Positions 1 through 9,213 are shown, counted from the first letter of the stretch. The stretch: 64,000 nt of DNA from Ensifer adhaerens (GCF_013283195.1 NZ_JABEKT010000003.1:1-64000); one strand, 5' to 3'. The notes: generated by a model from the sequence alone, not told the origin. Translations and numbers: made by a program.

Positions 1-805
1 TGGTGCCGATCACCGTTCCCTTGCCGCCGAAGAGGCTCGTGCCACCGAGCACCGCAGCCGCGATGACCGAGAGTTCGTCGCCCTCGCCAAGCTGGAAGCG
101 GCCGGATTGTAGACGCCCCGCATAGAGCATGCCGGCGAGCGCTGCCGCGAGCGACGAGATGACCAGCACCTTGAACTTGATTGCCTTCGTGTCGATGCCG
201 GAATAGTGCGCCGCCGTCTCGCCGCCGCCGGTCGCCAGGACCCGCCGGCCGAAGCCCGAGCGCCGCAGCGCGATATGGCCGATGCCGCCGAGCACCGCCA
301 TCCAGAAGAGCAACACCGGCACCGGCCCGAGATTGCCACCGCCGAAGAGCCAGGAATAGCCGGGCGACAGGATCGGTACCGCCGCCGTCGCGGATATCCA
401 CATGGCGACGCCCTTGGCGATACCCATCATGGCAAGCGTGGTGAGGAATGAGGGAATGCCAATGCGGGTGGTCAGCCATCCGTTGAACATGCCGACCGCA
501 AGACCCGTGGCGATGCCGGCCCCGACGCCGACGATCGGCCCGCCTGCGGCGATTGCCATGGCCACGGTGACGGTCGAAAGGCCCGCGACCGCGCCGACCG
601 AAAGGTCGATCTCACCGGCCGACAGAACGAAGGTCATGGCGATCGCCATGACGGCGATCATCGCCGTCTGCCGCACGATGTTGAGCAGGTTGTTGGGATT
701 GAGAAACCCCTTGTCGGCCAAAGTCACCGCGAAGACGAGGAAGACTGCGACGAAGCCGATATAGATGATGTTCTGGCGCCAGTTGGCGAAGAAGGCGTTA
801 GCCAT
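1..805 (-). CDS. Sugar ABC transporter permease (RbsC-type), C-terminus outside window
   Basis: Inner-membrane permease of a ribose/xylose/galactose-type ABC importer (BPD_transp_2 family). About 268 residues are visible, starting MANAFFANWRQN; the rest lies beyond the window edge. Several hydrophobic helices are seen, and the family-typical stretch SAGEIDLSVGAVAGL lies near residue 66, followed by the AVLGGTSLFGGKGT block just before the edge. The ATG lies inside the end of the upstream ATPase gene (8-base overlap), so the two are translationally coupled. The real gene probably runs about 60 codons further. The substrate is not evident from sequence; the dehydrogenase and isomerase in the operon suggest a sugar or polyol. 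Confidence 0.93.
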   Translation of the reverse strand, partial: MANAFFANWRQNIIYIGFVAVFLVFAVTLADKGFLNPNNLLNIVRQTAMIAVMAIAMTFVLSAGEIDLSVGAVAGLSTVTVAMAIAAGGPIVGVGAGIATGLAVGMFNGWLTTRIGIPSFLTTLAMMGIAKGVAMWISATAAVPILSPGYSWLFGGGNLGPVPVLLFWMAVLGGIGHIALRRSGFGRRVLATGGGETAAHYSGIDTKAIKFKVLVISSLAAALAGMLYAGRLQSGRFQLGEGDELSVIAAAVLGGTSLFGGKGTVIGT

Positions 806-2372
806 TGGATACCTCTTGAACCGCAAGGGCTTTCTGGATTTCGATTTGCAGCCGCTGTTCGGCCGCCTGGAGACGGTGGGCAAGGTCATCGGCGGGCACA
901 GACGGGTCTTCCAGCGCCTCGCGCGCCAGATCCTGGTGCACGCGTCCCTCGGACATGACGAGAATGCGATCGCAGGCGGTCAAAAGCTCGGAGAGTTCGG
1001 ATGAGATCATGATGATGCCCTTGCCGGCGGCGGCAAGCTCGCGAACCAGACGGATGATCTCGGACTTCGAACCGATATCGATGCCTGCCGTCGGCTCGTC
1101 GAGGATGAGTATGTCCGGATTGGTGGCGAGCCACTTACCTATAACCACCTTCTGCTGGTTGCCGCCCGAAAGCGTCGAGACGGCGTGGTCGCGGCTCGCC
1201 GTTTTCACGCGCAGGCGCTCGATTTGCGCGTCGGTCAGGTCGTTTGCCGCCTTCGCATCAACGAGGCCGCCCGTGGAAAGCCGATCGATGACGGCGAGTA
1301 TCATGTTGGAGGCAACCGAATGGGCGGGGATTATGCCCTGCGTGGCACGCGCTTCCGGCACCAGCGCGACACCCGCGGCAATCGCGTCGCCCGGCTTACG
1401 GATCGCGACGGCGCGGCCCTTGATGTATATCTCGCCCTTGACCGCCGGGTCGATGCCGGCGATCACCCGCGCAAGCGACGAACGGCCCGAGCCGAGCAGT
1501 CCCGCGAGCCCCAGGATTTCGCCGCGATGCAGCGTCAGGGAAATGTTCTCCGGCTTGTGAAGGCCGCTGACATTCGCGAGTTCCAGCAGCACTTCGCCCT
1601 TGACGGCCTCGCCGCGCTCGACGTCCGACAGCCCTTTCGAGCGCCGGCCGACGATATGCTCGATCATCGTGTCGATTGGCAATTCACTCAGCGGCGCAGT
1701 GATGACGTGGCGACCGTCGCGCAGGATCGTCGCGCGGTCGGCGATGCGGGCGATCTCGTCCATGCGGTGGCTGACATATATGATCGCCACCCCCTTCGCC
1801 TTCAGCTTGCGCAGGAAGATGAAGAGCCGCTCGACATCGGAAACGGCAAGCGCCGTCGATGGTTCGTCCAAAACCAGCACCTTGGCATCCTGCGAGATCG
1901 CCTTGGCGATCTCAGTCAACTGTTTCTGGCCGGCGCCGAGATCGCCGACCACGGCCTTCGGATCGACGAAGACGTCGAGCAGCGCGAAAATGTCCGCCGC
2001 GCGCCGCTCGGCTTCCCGGTCGTCGATAAACCCCGTGCCGTCGCGCCATTCGCGTGTCAGGAAGATGTTCTGCGCGACCGTCAACGTCGGGACCAGGCTC
2101 ATTTCCTGGTAGTTCATCGCGATGCCGGCCGCGCGCGACGCCTCCGGCGTATGCGTCGTCAGGGGCAAGCCGCCGACCTCGATTGCGCCCTGGTCGGGGC
2201 GATGCACCCCGTTCAGCACCTTGAGGATCGTCGACTTGCCGGCGCCATTGCCGCCAAGCAACGCATGGACCTCACCGGGCAGGACCTCCAAGGATACGCC
2301 GTCGAGCGCGCGTACCCCCCCGAAAGCCTTGGAAATGCCGGTCATGCGGACGGCAGTGGCGCTAACAGTCAT
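798..2372 (-). CDS. Sugar ABC transporter ATP-binding protein (RbsA/MglA-type, two ABC domains)
   Basis: Cytoplasmic ATPase with two fused nucleotide-binding domains, 524 aa, the usual RbsA length. Domain 1 has Walker A GGNGAGKS at about 40-47 and Walker B VLVLDEPSTAL; domain 2 has a degenerate Walker A (LLGSGRSS), signature LSGGNQQKV and Walker B ILILDEPTAG. I chose the ATG at 2372 because it overlaps the dehydrogenase stop codon (ATGA) and is preceded by a GAGAAGG ribosome site; an in-frame ATG at 2387 lies deeper in that gene. It powers the permease encoded immediately downstream and partners the periplasmic binding protein at 3646-4770. Confidence 0.95.
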   Translation of the reverse strand: MTVSATAVRMTGISKAFGGVRALDGVSLEVLPGEVHALLGGNGAGKSTILKVLNGVHRPDQGAIEVGGLPLTTHTPEASRAAGIAMNYQEMSLVPTLTVAQNIFLTREWRDGTGFIDDREAERRAADIFALLDVFVDPKAVVGDLGAGQKQLTEIAKAISQDAKVLVLDEPSTALAVSDVERLFIFLRKLKAKGVAIIYVSHRMDEIARIADRATILRDGRHVITAPLSELPIDTMIEHIVGRRSKGLSDVERGEAVKGEVLLELANVSGLHKPENISLTLHRGEILGLAGLLGSGRSSLARVIAGIDPAVKGEIYIKGRAVAIRKPGDAIAAGVALVPEARATQGIIPAHSVASNMILAVIDRLSTGGLVDAKAANDLTDAQIERLRVKTASRDHAVSTLSGGNQQKVVIGKWLATNPDILILDEPTAGIDIGSKSEIIRLVRELAAAGKGIIMISSELSELLTACDRILVMSEGRVHQDLAREALEDPSVPADDLAHRLQAAEQRLQIEIQKALAVQEVSNG

Positions 2373-3535
2373 CCCACCTTCTCCCATTGGCCCGTCTCAC
2401 CGGAGCGGATAAGGGCGTCGGCGACGAGTTCGGTCAAAAAACCATCTTCGAAGTTAGGGCTCGGCTGCCGGTTCTTCGCGATGGCCGAGAAGAAATCGTA
2501 GCACTCGACGATCTTCGTCTCCGAATAACCGATGCCGAGACCGGGGATCGGCCAGAGGCCATCGCCATAGGGGTGCGCCGGGCCGGTATAGACAGTGCGG
2601 AAGCCGCGCGCATCTGCCGGATCGTCGGCAAACATCACCTGCAGCTCGTCGCGGCGCTCGTAGTTGAAGTGGATCGCGCCCTTGGTGCCGTGGATTTCCA
2701 GTGTGATGAAGTTGTTGCGGCCATAGGCGTTGCGGGTCGCTTCCAGGCTTCCGATCGCACCGCCCTCGAATTTCAGCATCGAGACGACCTCGTCGTCGAC
2801 ATCCACCTCACCGCGTTCGGCATCCTTCGCTTTCTCCGCGGCGCCAAGCTTGTCGACGCCTCCTTGCTGGAGGGGCCGCGTCTTGTTGTAGGTCGTGGTT
2901 AGGGCATTTACCTCGGCGATCGGGCCGACGAGATAGTGCGCAAGATCAACCACATGCGTGGCGATGTCGCCGACCGAACCGGACCCGGCGATCTTCTTCT
3001 GGAAGCGCCAGGAGAGTGGTGAATCCGGGTCTGCCGACCAGTCCTGCAGATAGGTGCCGCGGAAATTCAGGATCCGGCCGATGCGGCCTTCTTCAATATA
3101 TTTCCTGGCGAGCGCCACGGCCGGCGTGCGGCGATAGTTGAAGGCGACCATGTGGATGACGCCCGCGGCCTTCACCGCGTCGAGCATCGCCCTAGCTTCC
3201 TCGACGGTGCGGGCGAGCGGCTTCTCGCAGATGATGTGCTTTCCGGCCTTCGCCGCCTCGATGGCAATTTCGGCATGCACGTTGTTCGGCGTGCAGATAT
3301 CGACGACATCGATATCCGGTCGATTAACGACGGCCCGCCAGTCCGAGGACGCCTCCTCGAAGCCGTAGCGCCGGCGCGCTTCCTCCGCCATACCGTCTGT
3401 CACGTCGACGACGACCTTACGGTGGGGAATGGCCGGTGCGGGCCAGAAGAACATCGGCATGGAGGCATAGGCCATGGCATGCGCCTTGCCCATGAAGCCG
3501 CCGCCGATCATGGCGACGTTCATCACTTTGGTCAT
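2369..3535 (-). CDS. Gfo/Idh/MocA-family oxidoreductase
   Basis: NAD(P)-dependent sugar/polyol dehydrogenase family protein, 388 aa. The N-terminal Rossmann motif GGGFMG is at about 11-16 and the conserved E-K-P motif at 104-106, followed by the usual C-terminal alpha/beta substrate domain. The start at 3535 is backed by AGGAGAG seven bases upstream; a longer in-frame start at 3580 has none. It sits between the binding protein and ATPase genes of a sugar import operon and likely oxidises the imported sugar or inositol-like compound, perhaps together with the isomerase at the head of the operon. The exact substrate cannot be read from the sequence. Confidence 0.92.
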   Translation of the reverse strand: MTKVMNVAMIGGGFMGKAHAMAYASMPMFFWPAPAIPHRKVVVDVTDGMAEEARRRYGFEEASSDWRAVVNRPDIDVVDICTPNNVHAEIAIEAAKAGKHIICEKPLARTVEEARAMLDAVKAAGVIHMVAFNYRRTPAVALARKYIEEGRIGRILNFRGTYLQDWSADPDSPLSWRFQKKIAGSGSVGDIATHVVDLAHYLVGPIAEVNALTTTYNKTRPLQQGGVDKLGAAEKAKDAERGEVDVDDEVVSMLKFEGGAIGSLEATRNAYGRNNFITLEIHGTKGAIHFNYERRDELQVMFADDPADARGFRTVYTGPAHPYGDGLWPIPGLGIGYSETKIVECYDFFSAIAKNRQPSPNFEDGFLTELVADALIRSGETGQWEKVG

Positions 3536-3609
3536 CAGTTCTCTCCTGAAAGAGGTCGGCTGCAGCGAGCCGCGTTCCATCTGCCGGCCGGAGCCGGATC
3601 ATGTCATTC

Positions 3610-3638
3610 GGCACGGGGCACGGTGGTCGCCCCGTGCC
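3610..3638 (-). terminator. Intra-operon hairpin after the sugar-binding-protein gene
   Basis: A perfect 10-bp inverted repeat (GGCACGGGGC and its complement, loop of 9) lies between the binding-protein stop and the dehydrogenase start. There is no T-run. Such hairpins after binding-protein genes commonly stabilise the upstream mRNA or partly terminate transcription, giving excess binding protein. That role here is inference. Confidence 0.55.
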
Positions 3639-3645
3639 TGGTCGG

Positions 3646-4770
3646 TCACTGTCCGAGGCTTGACTTGATGTTGTCCGTGGCCTCGGTGGAATAAACCGCC
3701 TTCCAGCCGTCGAGCAGCGTCTCCCGCGTCACCGGTAGAGCCGGCAGCGCGACGAATGCGGGCGCTTGTTTACCGAGCAGCGCATAACCGGCAAGCTTGG
3801 CTTCGACCACACCGGCGTCGTAGGGCCGCTGCGCGCCGAGCCCCTTGACGAAACCGCCCTGGGCCATCGAGATCGCTACGTTCTCGCCGAGGTCGATCGT
3901 GGTGATGGCGAGATCGTCGCGGCCGGCAACTCGCGCTGCGGAGATCACGCCTTCGGCCGGAACATCCCAGACCGCCCAGATGCCCTTGATGTTCGGGTTG
4001 GAGGTGAGGATCGCGGACGCCGCCTTTTCCGCGTCACCCGAGAAGTCCGGTCCGCCGATGCCCTGCTCGGCCACGATCTTGATATTGGGGTAGTCGGACG
4101 CGATCGTTGCCTTGAAGCCATCGTAGCGCTGCTTGGTCACGAAGAAGTCGGCAGCATGGAAGACCAGTCCGATATCGCCCTCCGCGTTCAGCGCCTTCGC
4201 CATAAGATGTGCCGCAGCGACGCCATTGCCGTAGTTGTCTGCCGACACGACTGACACGTAGTCCTTGCCGGAAACAAAACCGGTCGGCACGTTATCCATG
4301 AAAACGAGCTTGGTGCCAGCCTCCGCCGCCGCCCTGTAGGCCCCGGCGGTCGCTGTCGGGTCGGTCGGGATCGAAACGATTATGCTCGGCTTCTGCGCCA
4401 TGATCGTCTCGATGTCGGAGACCTGCTTTTCCGGCTTGAATCCGGCGTCGGTCACAGCAAGGACCTTGATGCCCATGGCGGCGAACTGTGTTTGCAGGCC
4501 GTTGATCTGGGCGCGCGACCAGTCGTTGCCGCCGTAATGCATGACGATCGCCGCCGTCGCGTTCATCGCCTTGATCTTCGCCAGCTCCTCATCGGTCAGC
4601 GTCACATCGGCGGCCGGCGACGGATCCTCGCCTGAAGGTCCCTTGGAAAGAACCGTCTTCTGAAGCTCCGCCAGCGCGGTGTCCGGATCGGCCGAGGCCG
4701 GTGCGGCATAACCAAGAGCGAGCGCCAAAACGGCGGCGGTGCCCAACAGAGTTCGTCTTTTCATCATCAC
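3646..4770 (-). CDS. Periplasmic sugar-binding protein of ABC transporter
   Basis: Substrate-binding protein of the Peripla_BP_4 (ribose-type) family, 374 aa. It has an N-terminal signal peptide (MMMKRR, hydrophobic core LAVLALALGYA type, cleavage after about APASA). The body shows the type-I binding-protein layout, with MDNVPTG and GKDYVSVVSADN near the middle and DLGEN near the C-terminal third. Three in-frame ATGs start the ORF (4770, 4767, 4764). It captures the ligand for the permease/ATPase encoded downstream. It has a close but signal-less paralogue at 7171-8202 on the other side of the divergent promoter. Confidence 0.94.
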   Translation of the reverse strand: MMMKRRTLLGTAAVLALALGYAAPASADPDTALAELQKTVLSKGPSGEDPSPAADVTLTDEELAKIKAMNATAAIVMHYGGNDWSRAQINGLQTQFAAMGIKVLAVTDAGFKPEKQVSDIETIMAQKPSIIVSIPTDPTATAGAYRAAAEAGTKLVFMDNVPTGFVSGKDYVSVVSADNYGNGVAAAHLMAKALNAEGDIGLVFHAADFFVTKQRYDGFKATIASDYPNIKIVAEQGIGGPDFSGDAEKAASAILTSNPNIKGIWAVWDVPAEGVISAARVAGRDDLAITTIDLGENVAISMAQGGFVKGLGAQRPYDAGVVEAKLAGYALLGKQAPAFVALPALPVTRETLLDGWKAVYSTEATDNIKSSLGQ

Positions 4771-4812
4771 TTTCTCCTCCCGAAAGTGGGGCTCCCGCCC
4801 CGGTCGCGGCCG

Positions 4813-5625
4813 TCAGGCCGATTTAAGATAGGCCATGCTCGCCTTTGCTCCCTCAAGCGGATCAGGCCAGGAATCGAGTTCAGTACAGACCCAGCCGGCA
4901 AAGCCGGTCTCCCGAAGGGCCGCGATGATCCCGTCCGTTGGCACGTCGCCACGGTCGATCGGCGTGAAGGCGAAGGGCTCTTTCTGGAAGCCCTTCAGAT
5001 GCACATAGGAGATGCGCGCCGCATGCTCGCGGACAAGCGCCGCCGGATCGCCGCCGGCAGCCGCGAGATGGGCCGTGTCCGGGCAGAAATCGATACCGGT
5101 GAGTGCAAAAATCTTGCGCACTTCCGCCGGTCCCTCGACAATCGTCGAAAGATGCGGGTGGTAGTGGGCGGTAAGGCCTCGCGCTTCGGCGATCTCCTTC
5201 ACCCGGTCAAGCGCTGCGGCGAGCTTGTGATAATCCGCCTCGCGGATGCCATCGAAGCGCTTCGCACCGCCACCGACGACGAGATGCGGCGCGCCGAGTT
5301 GGGCGGCGCGATCGGCAGCACGAACGACCCGGGCAAGCTCCTCCGGCAGGATATCGTCGAAGATGAAATTGCCGCCGGCATAGGTCGCAACGAGCGCAAG
5401 ACCGTTGTCGGCGAGCAGGGAACGCATGTCCTCGATGCTGAAATCGAGAAGGTTGCCGTCGAAAAGCTCGACCCCCTCGTAGCCCGCCGCCGCAATGTCG
5501 GCAAAGGCACGGCGCATGTCGCCAAACGTCCGATAGGCGAGATTGGTGATCGACGTGACGCCGACCGCATCCCCGCCAAGGCTGCCCCAGCAATTCGCAT
5601 GATAAGCGAGCTTGAAATTCGACAT
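4813..5625 (-). CDS. Sugar phosphate isomerase/epimerase (AP endonuclease 2-like TIM barrel)
   Basis: 270-aa cytoplasmic protein of the xylose-isomerase-like TIM-barrel superfamily. Likely metal ligands are the Glu in GVELFDG, the Asp and His in CPDTAHL and the Glu in CTELDSW, with a YHPH motif near the middle. The start at 5625 has a strong GGGAGGAGG site; a longer ORF to 5688 would use sequence inside the divergent promoter. It is the first gene of the minus-strand sugar operon and probably isomerises or epimerises a product of the dehydrogenase. Confidence 0.9.
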   Translation of the reverse strand: MSNFKLAYHANCWGSLGGDAVGVTSITNLAYRTFGDMRRAFADIAAAGYEGVELFDGNLLDFSIEDMRSLLADNGLALVATYAGGNFIFDDILPEELARVVRAADRAAQLGAPHLVVGGGAKRFDGIREADYHKLAAALDRVKEIAEARGLTAHYHPHLSTIVEGPAEVRKIFALTGIDFCPDTAHLAAAGGDPAALVREHAARISYVHLKGFQKEPFAFTPIDRGDVPTDGIIAALRETGFAGWVCTELDSWPDPLEGAKASMAYLKSA

Positions 5626-5702
5626 CAGCGCCTCCTCCCAGTGACCGTCGTTGCAGACAGCCTTACGTCGAGAAAAAATCGATGTCAAATATTTACAAGC
5701 AT

Positions 5703-5724
5703 ATCAGCTATAACTTTTGCTGAT
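5703..5724. promoter_or_regulatory. Inverted repeat in divergent promoter, candidate ROK operator
   Basis: The 182-bp gap between the isomerase and the ROK gene is AT-rich around 5670-5735, unlike its surroundings. It contains the inverted repeat ATCAGC-N10-GCTGAT. Its position between divergent genes, one encoding a ROK repressor, makes it a candidate operator. This is inferred from position and symmetry only. Confidence 0.45.
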
Positions 5725-5807
5725 TTAATACAAAAGTATGAGGTTGCCAGTCGAAACGAGCGGCTTTATCAAAGCAAGGAAGGCGAAGCTGCCAGGAAGG
5801 AAGAACC

Positions 5808-7160
5808 ATGCCGACGACGGCGAGCGTACAAACTGATGGGCATCCGCGGCGCAAAGGCCGTCCGCGCGTTTCAGAAACCGCTGCACCCAGCCTCGTCGAC
5901 ATCCTCAACCTTGTCCGCACTGAACAGGCCACCACCCGCCAGGAAATCGAGCGGTACAGCGAGCTTGGGCGCGCCGTCGTCGCGGATCGGCTCGGAACGC
6001 TCTGCGAACTCGGCCTCGTCGATGAAAGCGAGCTCGGCACCGCCACCGGTGGCCGAGCGCCGCGCCTTGTGCGGTTTTCGGCGGATCGCGGACGCATTCT
6101 CGTCGCCACGCTCGATCAGACCGCGCTCGGCGTCGGCATTGCCGATCTTGCCGGCTCGCTGCTCATGGAACATCACGAGGCGACCGAACTCACCCAGCCG
6201 GTCTCCGCCCTAGCCGAACGGCTGGTGACGCTCTTCCGCTGGATTCTCGAGCGGCAGTCAAATCCTCAGCTTTACGGCATTTCCATCTCCGTTCCCGGCG
6301 CCGTGTCCGACGGTGGCGAGGCGCTCTTCCAGCGTGCCACGCCGGGTGTCCTCCCAGGTTGGGAGAGCTTTCCGCTGGTCGAGACACTGGTGGCCGCCTT
6401 CAATGCTCCAGTCTGGCTCCGCTCCAGCGTCGAAACGATGACGATGGGCGAACTCCACGCCGGCGCCGGACGCAATCAACGCACGATGCTGCTGGTCAAG
6501 GTCGGCAAACGCATCGGCGCCGGGCTGGCAAGCGACGGGACGCTGTTTCGCGGCGCGCAGGGTACCGTCGGCCTCATCGGTTCCGTACCGGTGACGATGG
6601 GCGACAGGACCGGCACGCTCGAAGCGATGGCGGGATCTGACCATATCGCCCAGGACGGCAGGCATGCGGCGGAGAACGGAGCGAGCCCGGTCCTCGCCGA
6701 ACTTGTGCGGCGCGGCGGCGACATCACGGCGCTGGAAGTCGCCCAGGCCGCCCAGATGGGCGACGCGGCGTCAATCGAGATCCTGTCGCAGAGTGGCCGG
6801 CTGATCGGCCAGGTGGTCGCGACGCTCGCCAACATGCTGAACCCGGCGCTCATCGTCCTGTGCGGCTCGATCGCCCAGACCAATGACATTCTTCTCGCTT
6901 CCGCACGGGAGGCAATTTACGGCGCCTGCCATCCGCTCGTCAGCCGCGATCTGCAGATCATCCGTTCCCAGATGGGCAGTTCGTCGGGGCTTGTCGGAGC
7001 CGCCATCGTCGCGACCGAAGGCCTGTTCGCAGCACCCATGCTGCGAGACTGGGTCATGTCGGGTCAGCCCCAGGCGCATCCGCTTTTCCAGCAAATGAAA
7101 AACGAGATCGCCCAGCGGAAAGTCATCGAGGGAGACATTGTCCGACCGCCGGACATGTGA
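5808..7160 (+). CDS. ROK-family transcriptional regulator lacking the usual zinc motif
   Basis: 450-aa regulator: an N-terminal winged helix-turn-helix (about 28-85, with TRQEIERYSELGRAVV), then a ROK ATPase-fold domain (GISISVPGAVSDGG about 150; VGKRIGAGLASDG about 230). In sugar-responsive ROK proteins a zinc-binding CxCGxxGC motif normally precedes the conserved LE; here the matching stretch (about 262-276) reads MGDRTGTLEAMAG with no cysteine. The start has AGGAAGGAAG upstream. It diverges from the sugar ABC operon and probably represses it. A signal-less binding-protein paralogue follows 10 bp downstream. Confidence 0.9.
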   Translation: MPTTASVQTDGHPRRKGRPRVSETAAPSLVDILNLVRTEQATTRQEIERYSELGRAVVADRLGTLCELGLVDESELGTATGGRAPRLVRFSADRGRILVATLDQTALGVGIADLAGSLLMEHHEATELTQPVSALAERLVTLFRWILERQSNPQLYGISISVPGAVSDGGEALFQRATPGVLPGWESFPLVETLVAAFNAPVWLRSSVETMTMGELHAGAGRNQRTMLLVKVGKRIGAGLASDGTLFRGAQGTVGLIGSVPVTMGDRTGTLEAMAGSDHIAQDGRHAAENGASPVLAELVRRGGDITALEVAQAAQMGDAASIEILSQSGRLIGQVVATLANMLNPALIVLCGSIAQTNDILLASAREAIYGACHPLVSRDLQIIRSQMGSSSGLVGAAIVATEGLFAAPMLRDWVMSGQPQAHPLFQQMKNEIAQRKVIEGDIVRPPDM

Positions 7161-7170
7161 GGAGGATTGA

Positions 7171-8202
7171 ATGGCAATTACTGGTCTTGGCCCTCACGGC
7201 GAGCGCGCGTCGGCACCCGAACGCGTTCTGTTGCTGCCCGAGGACATGGAGCGGGCGCGGGCAAGCGGCTTCCGCGTCGCGATCGTGCTGCACACGCTTG
7301 AGAGCGACTGGGCCAAGCAGCAGCTTTCGGGCATCGTCGGCACGCTGGGCAATTGCGGGGTCGCAGTCATCGACGTGGTCGATTGCGCCTTCAACCCGGA
7401 GCTGCAGATCGAAGCACTGGAGCGCCTGACCCTCGAGGCGCCGGATGCGATCATATCGCTGCCCGTCGCCAACTCGAAAGTCGCGGCGCCGCATACGCGC
7501 GTTTCAGCGGCCGGCATCAAGCTCGTCCTGCTCGACAACGTGCCGACCGGCCTGCTTCCGGGCAAGGACTATATCTCGCTTGTCTCGGCGGACAATTTCG
7601 GGCTCGGAAAGATCGCGGCCGAAGGATTGTCGCCGCATCTGCGCGAGGGGGCCGAGGTCGGCGTGCTCGGCTATGACGCCGATTTCTTCGCGACCAATGA
7701 ACGCGAGATCGCCTTCGTGAAATGGATGCAGGTCAACCGCCCGGACGTTTCGCTCCGCGTACAGCGTTTTCCGGCGCTGTCGGCGGTCGCAGCAACCACG
7801 CGGACGCTTGCAGAAGCCCATCCCGAACTTGCCGGCCTCTTTGTCGTCTGGGACACGCCGGCAATGACTGCCGCCCGGGTTCTCGAAACAATGGGACGCA
7901 AGATTCCGATGACGACGGTGGATCTTGGCCAGGAGGCCGCAATCGGCCTTGCGGCCAACGAACCGCTTATGGCCATTGCGGCCCAACAGCCGTTCCGCCA
8001 GGGCGAAACCGCAGCTTCCATCACCGTCACCGCCCTGCTCGGTCGCCTCGCCCCGGCCTGGGTCGCCCTTCCAGGCCTTGCCGTGACGGCACGCAATGTC
8101 GTGGAGTGCTTTCAAACCGTGTGGCGCATGCCTGCGCCACATGAAGTTCTGCGCAAGCTCAGCCTCGTCGGCCTGAAGAGATCGGACCGGCATCTGCCCT
8201 GA
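7171..8202 (+). CDS. Cytosolic paralogue of the sugar-binding protein (no signal peptide)
   Basis: 343-aa protein of the Peripla_BP_4 fold. It shares ordered blocks with the periplasmic protein at 3646-4770: DNVPTG, GKDY(I/V)S(L/V)VSADN, DFFxT, a TxDLGxxxAI block and VALPxLxVT. The N-terminus (MAITGLGPHGERASAPERV) is polar and charged, with no signal peptide and no helix-turn-helix. RBS GAGGA precedes the ATG and the gene starts 10 bp after the ROK gene, so they are co-transcribed. I infer an intracellular ligand sensor or modulator of the ROK regulator rather than a transport component. Some LacI-type regulators have this fold, but they carry a DNA-binding domain that is absent here. Confidence 0.8.
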   Translation: MAITGLGPHGERASAPERVLLLPEDMERARASGFRVAIVLHTLESDWAKQQLSGIVGTLGNCGVAVIDVVDCAFNPELQIEALERLTLEAPDAIISLPVANSKVAAPHTRVSAAGIKLVLLDNVPTGLLPGKDYISLVSADNFGLGKIAAEGLSPHLREGAEVGVLGYDADFFATNEREIAFVKWMQVNRPDVSLRVQRFPALSAVAATTRTLAEAHPELAGLFVVWDTPAMTAARVLETMGRKIPMTTVDLGQEAAIGLAANEPLMAIAAQQPFRQGETAASITVTALLGRLAPAWVALPGLAVTARNVVECFQTVWRMPAPHEVLRKLSLVGLKRSDRHLP

Positions 8203-8256
8203 GGGCTTAAACACTGCCGGGCTTGCGGTTTCTACGAAATGGACAATATTTAAGCG

Positions 8257-9123
8257 ATGTCGAATGCTCTGCGCATCGCACGTGGCCGCTTTGGGAGGGT
8301 GGCGCTGCTGGATATGGATCGGCCCCTGGTGCGGCACGCGCACCCGCATTGCCATGTCCTGCTGAAGGTCGAGGGGGCCGATACGCAGTTTTCGGTGCGC
8401 GATCGGCTCGTGCCCCTCACCGACGAAAGCGCCGTTCTCATCAACACGTGGGAACCGCATGCCTATGCGCACGACCAGACGCGTCCGAAGACGGTGATCC
8501 TCGCGCTCTATATCGAACCGCAATGGCTCGGTCATTTCCGGCCGAACTGGGCGACGAGCCACGCGCCCGACTTCTTCGCCTGCAATGTGGGCTCGATCAC
8601 CCCCGACATCCGTTCGCGCACGCGCACGCTTGCGGAGGCCATGGTGCAGGAGCCGAACAGCACCGAAGTCCACGAGGTGCTTCTCGGCGAACTGATGATT
8701 GCCGTCATCGAGCGTTTCGCCGACTGGCGCGCGGTGCCGAATTCGATTCGCGACCTCACATCGCGCCCCATGCTCGACTTCCGCATCCGCAAGGCCGTCG
8801 AGCGCATGAAGGCGGCACCGGGCGAGATCTCTGACCTCGACCGGCTGGCGATCGATGTCGGCCTCTCAAGGGCACATTTCTTCCGGCTATTCGAAACCTC
8901 GATGGGTGTGACGCCGCGCGTCTTCCTCAACGTGCAGCGGCTCGAACGGGCGGTTGCGGCCGTCGCCGACGGGACGGAGAGCTTCGCCGCGATCGGCGAC
9001 CAACTCGGCTTTTCCGTGCCGGCGCATTTTTCACGCTTCTTCCACGATCATGCCGGGTCGTCGCCGAGTATCTTTCGCAGCGTCACTCGGCTCTCGGATC
9101 AAGATTTTGAGACTCCTCGGTAA
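8257..9123 (+). CDS. AraC-family transcriptional regulator
   Basis: 288 aa. The N-terminal half is a cupin-like effector domain with a histidine-rich start (VRHAHPHCHVLLK about 22-34). The C-terminal third holds two helix-turn-helix motifs of the AraC/XylS type (IDVGLSRAHFFRLFETSMGV and FAAIGDQLGFSVPAHFSRFF). It lies immediately upstream of and co-directional with the molybdenum hydroxylase cluster (91 bp to the next start), so it is the obvious candidate regulator of that cluster. Confidence 0.9.
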   Translation: MSNALRIARGRFGRVALLDMDRPLVRHAHPHCHVLLKVEGADTQFSVRDRLVPLTDESAVLINTWEPHAYAHDQTRPKTVILALYIEPQWLGHFRPNWATSHAPDFFACNVGSITPDIRSRTRTLAEAMVQEPNSTEVHEVLLGELMIAVIERFADWRAVPNSIRDLTSRPMLDFRIRKAVERMKAAPGEISDLDRLAIDVGLSRAHFFRLFETSMGVTPRVFLNVQRLERAVAAVADGTESFAAIGDQLGFSVPAHFSRFFHDHAGSSPSIFRSVTRLSDQDFETPR

Positions 9124-9213
9124 GGTCTGATACGCATCGGTATCGCCCGATCGCGACCCCTTCTCCACTCTTGGTTCCACGGCACCCTTCACCAACGGGT
9201 GCGGGAGGAGCGA

